From assembly GCF_009557615.1 (NCBI RefSeq), contig NZ_CP045652.1, positions 62,001-126,000 of the forward strand: a DNA stretch of 64,000 nucleotides. The letters run 5' to 3'. This DNA is from Sphingobacteruim zhuxiongii. GTDB taxonomy: Bacteria; Bacteroidota; Bacteroidia; Sphingobacteriales; Sphingobacteriaceae. Positions 1 to 7,511 of the stretch are shown here, one piece after another. Positions within the stretch are counted from its first letter, which is position 1. Every line of letters starts with the position of its first letter. Below the pieces are notes generated by a model. The model searched no databases. It was given only the letters and a program-made list of their open reading frames with translations, and was not told the origin of the DNA. Both the position numbers and the translations under genes were made by a program.

Positions 1-214
1 TAAACAAAGCATTGCCACAATGCAGGCGTTGTGGCAAGGACAATTGGACCATAGCTATTAATATCCAGAGGTACAGTTAATAGGACGTATCATAGGTGTT
101 TGTACGTAATGTTAAGCAAATAGTACGCTTTTTGATTGGTAGGGGGCAACGTTCATCTCACAGTGTTGTTCAACGATTGATCATGGCTGCTAAAGCCTTA
201 AATTATATCATATT

Positions 215-845
215 ATGGCAACAACGATGAAAAGTCTGACAAAGACTCCAACTACAGGTTCTAAAGCAAAGACAGGAGCAAAAGAGTTATCCACTTTGAA
301 TATGAAGAAGGAAAAAACTAATACGAACGCTACAAGCGCAAAGGTAAAGGCAAAAGCTGATTTAGCAAAGGATCTGCAGGATCTATCTGGAGACGGTCTT
401 AAGGAGATTTTATTGGCTAAAAAGGCACTTTTGAAAGCACTTCCAAAGATGGAGAAAATGCTACGTCTGAGAAGCTGAAAAAAGCTATTACCCAACATAT
501 CAAAGAGACAGAAAGACATGTAAAGGGTTTGAAAGCGTGTTTTGAAAGTATCGATAAGAAGGCGCAGACGCAGAAATGCGATGCGATGGGAGGATTGATT
601 GAGGAAGGGATCAGTATCATGGAAGAAACGCAATCTGGAGCAGTACGCAATGCTGGCATTATCGCGGCCGCTCAAAAGGTAGAACATTACGAGATTGCAA
701 CATATGGCACACTTGCTGCTTTTGCTAAAGTCTTAGAACATGAACAGACGCTCAAATTATTGATGCAGACCTTGAAAGAAGAAAAAAATGCGACGAGTTA
801 TTGACGAGTATAGCGGATACCAATCTCAATGCGAAAGCCGAGTAG
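215..845 (+). pseudogene. Ferritin-like DUF892 (YciE/YciF) protein, two frameshifts
   Basis: This is a diverged paralogue of the intact DUF892 gene at 12756-13274. It has a Lys/Thr/Ala-rich N-terminal tail of about 45 residues that the other copy lacks, then the DUF892 four-helix bundle with the diagnostic AAQKVEHYEIATYG stretch. The reading frame breaks twice. In the A-run at 455-458 one missing base moves the frame, and the protein continues as NATSEKLKKAITQHIKETER. In the A7 run at 782-788 one more missing base moves it again, and the frame continues as CDELLTSIADTNLNAKAE to a stop at 843-845. Restoring one A at each site gives a single continuous protein. Family members are stress-induced ferritin-like proteins of unclear biochemical role. 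It may be a real pseudogene or a sequencing artefact. Confidence 0.8.
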
Positions 846-860
846 AGGTTTACAGGTAGA

Positions 861-922
861 GGCTGCCCAGCACAACATATGTTCTTCTTTTTTATTATAT
901 ATTATAGGGCAGTCTATTTTTT
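861..922 (+). terminator. Possible intrinsic terminator after DUF892 copy 1
   Basis: GGCTGCCC at 861-868 can pair with GGGCAGTC at 907-914, followed by a T6 run. The loop is long (38 bases), so this is only a moderate candidate. Confidence 0.45.
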
Positions 923-942
923 AATTTTAGATATAGCCAGAG

Positions 943-1197
943 ATGGAACAAGTGGTCACCAATAGAAATATCAAAATAATTAAACGTGTAGAAGCGCGCG
1001 ATAAACTAACACATAGTGAAGTGTTATTCGGTGAGTATAGCGATGGCGATCAGGTTTTAAAAGCTTTAAAGGAGCTTGAATGCTGGTATTCGGAGAGTCT
1101 CATCTACGAGAAGTTGCATGGGCTTGAAGATCATCTTTCGATAAGTTTTAGACATAAAGATTCGCATGAGATCATCAGCTATGCGACCGAAGACTGA
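943..1197 (+). CDS. Hypothetical protein, 84 aa
   Basis: This is a small soluble acidic protein with no signal peptide or membrane segment, and I do not recognise the family. It starts at an ATG 21 bases after the T-run of the preceding terminator-like hairpin and ends just before a stretch of decayed sequence. Composition (many Glu, Lys, His) is that of a normal cytosolic protein. The ORF could equally be a surviving fragment of a longer gene, since the sequence immediately downstream is pseudogenic. Confidence 0.5.
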   Translation: MEQVVTNRNIKIIKRVEARDKLTHSEVLFGEYSDGDQVLKALKELECWYSESLIYEKLHGLEDHLSISFRHKDSHEIISYATED

Positions 1198-1278
1198 TTT
1201 ATACGGCGTTACACCTTGTTTAGGAAGCAGAGACGAACTAGTGCCCTCTGTTCTGGACACATTAATGCCTACTGCGTA

Positions 1279-1480
1279 TCACTCGATAATGCGTTTTGCG
1301 AGGCATAAGCCGATACCTGTATCCTGATGTTCCGCGGTGTTACTCGATCTACTGAAAATACATAAGTTTTTGTTAAATTCGGATGAATACCTATACCGTT
1401 GTCTTTTATGAAGTATACCACCCTTTGTCCGTTTGCTCACTATAAATATCAATTTTCGCATGATCGAATATCTCTTTCAT
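1279..1480 (-). pseudogene. Histidine-kinase ATPase domain remnant
   Basis: Reading the minus strand across two frames recovers the HATPase_c end of a sensor kinase. It begins EIFDHAKIDIYSEQTDKGW, continues as YFIKDNGIGIHPNL (the D-N-G-I-G box) and ends with DTGIGLCLAKRIIE (the G-T-G-I-G-L box) and a stop at 1279-1281. At least two frameshifts separate these pieces, and everything upstream (DHp and sensor domains) is missing. The 5' break lies at about 1480, where the opposite strand becomes the truncated PdeM gene, so the two remnants were joined by a deletion or rearrangement. Confidence 0.75.
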
Positions 1481-1888
1481 TCTACTTGGAATAGCGAATG
1501 GGACGAATTTGTTGTATATCTACAACAATTTAAGGATATATCATTTATTCTAACCAAGGGCAATCATGATATTCTTCCTAAAGCGGTATTGACCCTGTCT
1601 CCACTCCAAGTGGTAGATTACTTACAGCTTGGAGATCGTCTTATTCTATCGCATGAGGTTATACCGGATATTCCTCGCCATACCATGAATATAGTAGGAC
1701 ATCTTCATCCAGGTGTACAGATCCAGAGGCGCGGGAGACAATTGTTTCGTTTGCCTTGTTTCGTCTTGCAAGATAATGTATTTCTACTTCCAGCTTTTGG
1801 TCGGTGGACGGGGCTTCATATCCTAAAGAACACAGCCTACAATCAGGTATTTGCTATCGTCGGAAATGGAGTTATAGAGGTCTTTTGA
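1460..1888 (+). pseudogene. PdeM-like metallophosphoesterase, N-terminally truncated
   Basis: The protein contains GNHD and GHLHPGV, the downstream metal-binding motifs of calcineurin-like phosphoesterases, with a C-terminus typical of the ligase-associated nuclease PdeM (FRLPCFVLQDNVFLLPAFG). The family's first metal motifs (DxH and GDxxH) are missing. The similarity begins abruptly near LFHSTWNSEWDEF at about 1467, where the sequence joins a histidine-kinase remnant on the other strand. PdeM acts with an ATP-dependent ligase, Lhr helicase and exonuclease in bacterial DNA repair; none of those partners is next to it here. Without the first metal ligands the product should be inactive. In-frame ATG at 1460, but no true start can be assigned. 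Confidence 0.75.
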
Positions 1889-1903
1889 ATTTTTGTCAAT
1901 TCA

Positions 1904-2638
1904 TCATACTTCTATCACCATATAGTGTTTACCCAATTGTTGGTTTTTAAGTAAAGGCAGAGCAACATTGTAAACTGGTATATTACTTGAGGTCTGTCCA
2001 AATACCGTTCCGCCGTGCGCATGACCATGAAAGGCAACAGCAACGTTTCTCCTATTTAAAGCTTCTCCAAGATGTGAAGAGCCCAAAAACGGATACAGCT
2101 GTTCGGGCTCACCCTTTACAGTGTTTCTTATTGGAGCATAGTGGAGTAGGGCAACCTTAGGCAAAGTTGGATGTTCTTGCTCCAAGCGGGTAAGCGCACG
2201 ATCAAGCTGCAAAGACTCATTCACTGCTTCATGGACAAACTGCTTCATCATGTCCTCGCCAAATACAGAGAGCATAAACTGGTCAAACCCACCGCCAAAG
2301 CCCTTTGTGCCTGCAAATCCTATATCACCCGCTACCGCATATTCCCCGTCGAGCAGTATCATCTTGTGCTCAGTAAGTATTTGCTTGATTATCTTCTGTC
2401 TTCCTTTTTCAAAATCGTGATTGCCCAATACGCCGATCACGGGTATATGTAAACTATTCAAAGCCTCGCCCAGTACGCTAGCTTCATCCTCATCCCCGGT
2501 ATCGGTGAGATCTCCACAAATGACCAAAATATCTGCTTCTGCATTTAAAAGCTCAAAAGTATCTCTCCAGATACCGCGATCGGTAGATTTTACATGGATA
2601 TCCGCCATCGCTGCTATTCTTTTTTTAGTTCTTTCCAT
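1904..2638 (-). CDS. Calcineurin-like metallophosphoesterase
   Basis: All five motifs of the family are visible in order: ADIHVK (DxH), GDLTDTG, GNHDFEKG, LLHYAP and GHAHGG. The 244-residue length fits a stand-alone cytosolic metallophosphoesterase. The substrate cannot be read from sequence. The ATG lies 3 bases after the stop of the upstream nucleotidyltransferase on the same strand, so the two are almost certainly one operon and translationally coupled. It is distinct in sequence from the truncated PdeM just downstream, with which it is convergent. Confidence 0.85.
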   Translation of the reverse strand: MERTKKRIAAMADIHVKSTDRGIWRDTFELLNAEADILVICGDLTDTGDEDEASVLGEALNSLHIPVIGVLGNHDFEKGRQKIIKQILTEHKMILLDGEYAVAGDIGFAGTKGFGGGFDQFMLSVFGEDMMKQFVHEAVNESLQLDRALTRLEQEHPTLPKVALLHYAPIRNTVKGEPEQLYPFLGSSHLGEALNRRNVAVAFHGHAHGGTVFGQTSSNIPVYNVALPLLKNQQLGKHYMVIEV

Positions 2639-2641
2639 TTT

Positions 2642-3379
2642 TTAAATTGTGGTTATCGTATACGATTTATAATCCCATTCTTTAATATCTACTTGGTACT
2701 GCGTTTGATCGATAAGAGGACCTCTACATACTTTTTCACGAGGTGGTGGCAAGTCATACTGTTCTTTGGCCCGTGCTAATAGTTCGTCAAAAATTCTTTT
2801 GGGAATGATATCCCGATAGTCTGCAGGATACACAAATTGAAAGATCAATAGTGCCGCAAGTAACAAATGCCAATGCCCATCCAATCGGTAGAGAAGATGG
2901 TCCCAGTCCAATTTTTGTCCGTATTGTAGTAGTATATGATTGATGTCTGCATTGTCATAGCGTTCTCTGTTTTGCACGTACATCTTGCACCATATCAGCT
3001 CTTCGGCAGGGATAAAGCGAACGGGGATGTCAAAGAGAATACCTTCGGCCGAGCGCTCGTACCAGTTATCTTCAACGGTGCATATGTGATTGACACTATC
3101 AAAAATAATATCGATAAAATATGCACCTCTAATTACTTTGGCTAGCCAGCGAACATCCGTCAGCTCGACCTGATAGCCTGCATTTTCAAAAAGTTTAAGT
3201 ATTCTGGGGTATTCACTGCTTTTGCAGAATATATCCAAATCTTTAGTATCGCGATAAATGCCAGCGTAGTGGTACATCGCAAATGCTCCGCCAAGCATAT
3301 AATCGTATTCGCTTTCGTGGAGCAGTAACAATACGTCCTTATAGAAGGATGTTGCTTCCAGTCTTTCACTATCCGTCAT
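2642..3379 (-). CDS. Nucleotidyltransferase-fold protein
   Basis: The N-terminal third carries the polymerase-beta-type nucleotidyltransferase signature: GGAFAMYHY followed by RDTKDLDIF, whose two Asp are the metal ligands, and a third acidic position in FIDIIFD. This is the arrangement of the AbiEii/MNT-like superfamily. The C-terminal half is helical and without a recognised motif. I chose the ATG of MTDSERLE (3379) because the upstream extension starts only with a non-ATG codon. It is co-oriented with, and 3 bases from, the metallophosphoesterase at 1904-2638. The pairing of a transferase and a hydrolase suggests opposing reactions on one substrate, but that is inference. Confidence 0.75.
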   Translation of the reverse strand: MTDSERLEATSFYKDVLLLLHESEYDYMLGGAFAMYHYAGIYRDTKDLDIFCKSSEYPRILKLFENAGYQVELTDVRWLAKVIRGAYFIDIIFDSVNHICTVEDNWYERSAEGILFDIPVRFIPAEELIWCKMYVQNRERYDNADINHILLQYGQKLDWDHLLYRLDGHWHLLLAALLIFQFVYPADYRDIIPKRIFDELLARAKEQYDLPPPREKVCRGPLIDQTQYQVDIKEWDYKSYTITTI

Positions 3380-3499
3380 ATTTATTTTTTTATATGAACA
3401 ATTGGTTCTCATTTTCGTTGTTGGCCGTTTTAAATGGTCAGGATCTAAGGTGGGTAAACCTTTTTAGAATACGCCTGTTCACTCATAGAAAGAAGCAGT

Positions 3500-3685
3500 A
3501 TGGCACATTCGAATGTTAAACGAAATAAGAGTTCAGGTTGGTATCTCTGGTTAATCCTCTCCATTGTCGCATTATTGGTGTTGCTTATGTGGATCAGGGG
3601 ATGTACTAGCATTTCGAATACTAGTGCTGATTTTGTGGTTAACAGGTCTATTGTCCAGTTGTTTAAGAAGTATTGTATTTCATAA
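3500..3685 (+). CDS. Small single-pass membrane protein
   Basis: The 61-residue product has a basic N-terminus followed by one strongly hydrophobic segment (WYLWLILSIVALLVLLMWI) and a short tail. No family is recognised. It lies 12 bases upstream of the SRPBCC-domain gene on the same strand, which suggests co-transcription with that gene and the mechanosensitive channel. Confidence 0.5.
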   Translation: MAHSNVKRNKSSGWYLWLILSIVALLVLLMWIRGCTSISNTSADFVVNRSIVQLFKKYCIS

Positions 3686-3697
3686 GTCCACTTCGTT

Positions 3698-4369
3698 ATG
3701 GAAATTAAAAGTCTAATCAAGTCAAGAAATGAAAGTCTGCAGGATGAGTTGCTACGCTTGCTGGCGTTGTATGCAGGTCAGCGATTATTAAGGAGCAGTA
3801 ATAAAAGACCTCTGTCCCTTTGGCGGTTGGCTTCTGGAGGCGTTTTACTTTATATCGGTGCTACGGGCAGGGTGCCATTTTTGTCAATTATGCATCGATT
3901 TAATACAAATCACGGTCAGGTTAATTTTAAAGAGCAGCTTATCATTCAGCGTACGCCCCAATATGTATTTTCATTTTTTCATGATCTACGAAATATGAAG
4001 CAACTTTTGCCTTGGCTGAAAGGAGTGAAAGCGCTCGATATTGAAAAGAAACATTGGGAGATGCATTGCGAAATATTGGGCAAATCCTTTATAACAGAAT
4101 TATTTGTCGTGAAGGAAAAAGAAAATGAGTTCTTGGGATGGTCCGCTCGTCAAGATGCTTTTATATATTTCACCGGACGGATCGAATTGCGGGAGGGCGT
4201 AGTGCCGGGAGTTACTGTGATGGATTTTGTATTCAGTTATACACCACCGGGCGGGAAACTAGGAGACCTAGCGCTTAGTGGGTTGAGACATATTGTCAGA
4301 CGACGAGTGCACAACTTTTTAAGAGATTTTAGCGTTTTGCTTAATTCAGGTACTGACTATACGTTCTAG
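3698..4369 (+). CDS. SRPBCC (START-like) domain membrane protein
   Basis: Residues about 20-70 form a hydrophobic region resembling the DUF2892/YgaP-type membrane module (LWRLASGGVLLYIGATGRVP). From about residue 85 there is a SRPBCC/polyketide-cyclase-type ligand-binding domain, beginning with the typical 'PQYVFSFFHDLRNMKQLLPW' strand-helix. The domain fold binds hydrophobic ligands, but no ligand can be assigned. It is the middle gene of a tight run, with 12 bases to the small membrane protein and 3 bases to the MscS-type channel, consistent with an envelope-stress operon. Confidence 0.7.
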   Translation: MEIKSLIKSRNESLQDELLRLLALYAGQRLLRSSNKRPLSLWRLASGGVLLYIGATGRVPFLSIMHRFNTNHGQVNFKEQLIIQRTPQYVFSFFHDLRNMKQLLPWLKGVKALDIEKKHWEMHCEILGKSFITELFVVKEKENEFLGWSARQDAFIYFTGRIELREGVVPGVTVMDFVFSYTPPGGKLGDLALSGLRHIVRRRVHNFLRDFSVLLNSGTDYTF

Positions 4370-4372
4370 CGA

Positions 4373-6538
4373 ATGAGGAAGTTGCTGATTTGTTTAATCC
4401 TAAATTTGTTTATTGCCTATTGCGAAGCACAGACGATCGATTCTGCATTAGATAGCCCGAAAGTCTTAAAGGAAGAATTTTCTAGGACGAAGGTTCAGCA
4501 ATGGCAGGACCTGCTAAATCAATGGTCTGGAGTGGTAGACAGTGTGAAGCGGAGACTATCTTGGGCAAAAAATCTCTCGGACACCTTATTTATCGACAGC
4601 GCTCTGGTATTCTTCTCAGATTTACAGTCACCCATAAGAGATTTGAGCCAAATCCTACACGAAGCTCGCCTGAAAGAGGAAATCATACGGAAGAAACAGA
4701 ATTCCAATGATACGCTAGGGTTGGTCGAAATTGCGATTAGTGATTCTCTTAAAGTTCAAATCCCCAATTTGTCAGATTCTCTTCAGCGTATGGAGAATGG
4801 ATTGGAAAGGCTGCATCGAGAGGTGGAATATCTTCAGGAATCTACCCTTAGACGCAGAGACGAACTTTTAGCGATAAAAACCACAAGTAATACCTATTCT
4901 ACCCGGAGGCAGATCCTTAAGACTATGGAGAAAAACTGGATCAAGGATGGCGCTTCATTAACCTACTTTGACATGCCTTCATGGAGTAACCGTCTTTTTG
5001 TGCTGTTACTCAGCTTCTTTTATTTTTACTGGATATTTAAGATGGGAAGAAGGGCTCCAGAGGATCCAGAAGAATTGCCTATTCATAAGAATGACCCTTT
5101 ATGGATACCAATCCTAAAAGCATTGATTTTATTTTTGATACTGTTACCCTTTACCAACTTGACCTTACCGGTAGTTGTATTGGAGGTTAGTTACCTTCTT
5201 ATATTTATATTTTTAGGTCTTATTCTGTACAGTGAACTCTCTGTTTTAAAGAAGAGAGTCTTACTTTTTACGTTTGTTTATTATGCCGCAATAGTTGTCG
5301 CCAATCTCCTGTTGTCCGAGTCTGATTGGACCAAAATAAGTGCTGCTGTGGCAAATTTGGGAGGAATTTATCTATTATGGAGCTATGGGAAACGTACGGA
5401 TCTAGACAATCCAATTGGCTATTTGCATAAATATACACGCACAGCGATTGCACTAGGTCATTTTGTAGCTGTTGTACTACTTGTGATGGGGTATTTAAAC
5501 ATTGCTCGGATGTGGAGTTTGGTTTCGGCCATAGGGTTATTACAGGGTTTATCTTTGCAGGCTTTTCGCGACATGCTACTCCATGATCTGGAAAAACAAT
5601 ATGAAATAGCTCGGGAAGAATCTTGGTTCAGAAGATTTGATGTAAGACAAATGCGGGCTACAGCCGATAGGGTGATTCGCTTTTGCTGTGCATTGTTAGT
5701 CGTTTTAGTGTTGCTGAATGGGCTACACCTCACCCGGGAAGCAGCCGTTATATTTGATAAACTTTTCAATAGTGCACATAAATTAGGAAATATTACGTTT
5801 TCCTATGGCAACTTGTTGTTGGCAGTCCTTGTAATCGCAGTCGCCAATTGGCTCCAAAAGAATCTGAAGAAGATAGTTGACACACCGATAGGCAAGGAGC
5901 AGCATCACAAAAAGCTGCCTTTATTTCCGATATTTAGGCTACTAATTGTGGTAGTGGGCTTTTTGATCGGAATAAGTATCCTGGGGCTGGGGATCGATAA
6001 GTTAACCGTAATTATAGGTGCGCTGAGTGTCGGGATAGGATTGGGGTTGCAAAATATCATCAATAACTTTGTGTCAGGTATTTTCCTTGTGTTTGAAAAG
6101 CCTTTCAAGATAGGAGATTACGTAGAACTTGCTGATAAGAAAGGACAGGTCTTGGAGATCGGTATACGTTCGAGTACGCTATTGACAGATCAAGGAGCCC
6201 GTGTTATTATCCCAAATGGAGATTTATTATCGGGCAGGTTGGTCAATTGGACGTTCTCGGACTCCGATATACGTGTCAACATGCAGTTATCAATAGAAAA
6301 GGGTTTAGAACTCGAAGAATGGAAAAGATGGCTAAGAGAACAAATTATGTCTTTTGAGGAAGTTGACAAAAATATACCTATCAAAATATGGACCCAATCC
6401 ATGACAGCTGATAATTATCAGCTATCGCTTCAGGTAGGTATAAGTAATGTCGGGTTAATCGATTCGTTTAAAAGCCGCTTTCTAGAATCTATACAAAAAG
6501 AGATGGATGCTAGAGGTATCAAAATAGCCTCTTCGTAA
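4373..6538 (+). CDS. MscS-family mechanosensitive channel
   Basis: The 721-residue protein has a signal peptide (cleavage near YCEAQ), a periplasmic helical region to about residue 200, then many membrane helices. The conserved MscS core is near residues 540-700: the pore helix is glycine/alanine rich (VIIGALSVGIGLGLQNIIN) and is followed by NFVSGIFLVFEKPFKIGDYV and the beta domain with TTLLTDQGARVIIPNG-like features. Length and architecture match the large MscK/YbdG-like Bacteroidota channels. The role is release of solutes at hypo-osmotic shock. It fits the osmoprotectant (trehalose) genes elsewhere in the window. It overlaps no neighbour and follows the SRPBCC gene by 3 bases. Confidence 0.92.
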   Translation: MRKLLICLILNLFIAYCEAQTIDSALDSPKVLKEEFSRTKVQQWQDLLNQWSGVVDSVKRRLSWAKNLSDTLFIDSALVFFSDLQSPIRDLSQILHEARLKEEIIRKKQNSNDTLGLVEIAISDSLKVQIPNLSDSLQRMENGLERLHREVEYLQESTLRRRDELLAIKTTSNTYSTRRQILKTMEKNWIKDGASLTYFDMPSWSNRLFVLLLSFFYFYWIFKMGRRAPEDPEELPIHKNDPLWIPILKALILFLILLPFTNLTLPVVVLEVSYLLIFIFLGLILYSELSVLKKRVLLFTFVYYAAIVVANLLLSESDWTKISAAVANLGGIYLLWSYGKRTDLDNPIGYLHKYTRTAIALGHFVAVVLLVMGYLNIARMWSLVSAIGLLQGLSLQAFRDMLLHDLEKQYEIAREESWFRRFDVRQMRATADRVIRFCCALLVVLVLLNGLHLTREAAVIFDKLFNSAHKLGNITFSYGNLLLAVLVIAVANWLQKNLKKIVDTPIGKEQHHKKLPLFPIFRLLIVVVGFLIGISILGLGIDKLTVIIGALSVGIGLGLQNIINNFVSGIFLVFEKPFKIGDYVELADKKGQVLEIGIRSSTLLTDQGARVIIPNGDLLSGRLVNWTFSDSDIRVNMQLSIEKGLELEEWKRWLREQIMSFEEVDKNIPIKIWTQSMTADNYQLSLQVGISNVGLIDSFKSRFLESIQKEMDARGIKIASS

Positions 6539-6551
6539 TCTATTTATTTTT

Positions 6552-6713
6552 CTACTCATCGTGGTTATCTACTTTGTTCGGATTTGGGGGAAGTGGATTG
6601 GTGTCTTTCTCTGGACGTTTGCCTGTATTGCTTTCCACTTCTGTTTTGGGCTTACGTTCTTTGTACTCTTTTTCTTTTTCTTGTTGAGCTGTTGTTGATT
6701 TTTGCTTTTTCAT
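6552..6713 (-). CDS. Small highly charged hypothetical protein, 53 aa
   Basis: This short ORF begins MKKQKSTTAQQEKEKEYKER and ends NKVDNHDE. It is rich in Lys, Glu, Pro and Asn and predicted to be disordered. It lies 12 bases downstream of the 199-aa gene on the same strand and is convergent with the channel gene. Its composition resembles the 40-aa ORF at 44963-45085. Small disordered proteins of this kind are common beside stress genes in Sphingobacteriaceae, but I know no function. Confidence 0.5.
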   Translation of the reverse strand: MKKQKSTTAQQEKEKEYKERKPKTEVESNTGKRPEKDTNPLPPNPNKVDNHDE

Positions 6714-6725
6714 GTTGATGTGTAT

Positions 6726-7325
6726 TTAATGTGTATTACCTAAACCTTCTACTAAAGCTTTCCACTGGGGGAATGATGCTCCCATCTTTGCACCAAGACC
6801 TATCATAAAATTCCTGACATTGTCCATTAATGAACTGTTATCCGTATTGATCACTTCATTCCGACCTGCATAATGCAAAAAGATGTGTTTGTCTTTTTGT
6901 TCAATTAGGATGGAGGAGGTCGCCAATCGCTTAAAAAAATGAGCTGTATCTGTGTTTTCACTTGTAGGGTCTGGGCTTGGTCTTAATGTTAGGCAGATCT
7001 GTCGACTTTCAGCAGTAGATTCTTCATTGATAGACTCGACGCGTACCCAATCGGACCCCTCCGCCGAGGGCAGGCCTGGTCCGGGTATATCTATCTGTAT
7101 ATAGTCGCCTTGCCGCACCGGACGATCCAGTTCCAGTCCGTATTCATCTTTTGTTTTAAATGTAGCAGAGGGGGTTCCCGCGATATCGTCCCAATGGTTG
7201 ACATCCAATAACCTATTTTTAGCCTTCTGAAAAAACTGGTCGGCTTCTGTGATGCTGGAAAAATCTACGCTTTTAAAATAATCAAAGGCCTTGCCCTCAA
7301 TTTGTTCTGGAATTTGTTCAGCCAT
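6726..7325 (-). CDS. Hypothetical protein, 199 aa
   Basis: This is a soluble protein without signal peptide or membrane helices. The middle (about residues 60-130) looks beta-rich, with RQGDYIQIDIPGPG and SDWVRVESI. The C-terminal 70 residues are more helical. I do not recognise a family. It is divergent from ligD, sharing a 186-base intergenic region, and may be expressed with the small ORF at 6552-6713. Confidence 0.65.
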   Translation of the reverse strand: MAEQIPEQIEGKAFDYFKSVDFSSITEADQFFQKAKNRLLDVNHWDDIAGTPSATFKTKDEYGLELDRPVRQGDYIQIDIPGPGLPSAEGSDWVRVESINEESTAESRQICLTLRPSPDPTSENTDTAHFFKRLATSSILIEQKDKHIFLHYAGRNEVINTDNSSLMDNVRNFMIGLGAKMGASFPQWKALVEGLGNTH

Positions 7326-7403
7326 AATTGTTTGATTTATGTGTACTTAAGTCTTTAACAGTTCGATTAGCATCAGGTTGTGGTATAAAACACCTGTTTT
7401 TGA

Positions 7404-7436
7404 TGTATAGTACCTAGCGTCACGCGGGTAAATACC
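7404..7436 (+). promoter_or_regulatory. GTATTTA...TAAATACC-type element upstream of ligD
   Basis: GTATAGTACC is followed about 15 bases later by GGGTAAATACC (7426-7436). It ends 75 bases before the ligD ATG. The same paired element recurs at similar distances before at least nine other genes up to 31 kb. It could be a promoter for an alternative sigma factor or an activator site. Confidence 0.5.
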
Positions 7437-7511
7437 TAGATGTGAGTCACTATCAAATTTTATTAAAAACCTTCGCAACAGTCGATTGTTCAGCAGCTAT
7501 AGGATAGGGAT

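Noticed and set aside
3..80. Short frame at the left edge with CRRCGKDNW and a stop at 78-80
   Set aside because: It could be the tail of a gene outside the window, but 25 codons give too little evidence.
208..687. 159-codon frame on the minus strand across the broken DUF892 gene
   Set aside because: It is an antisense shadow; its protein is Phe/Ser/Arg-rich and has no domain.
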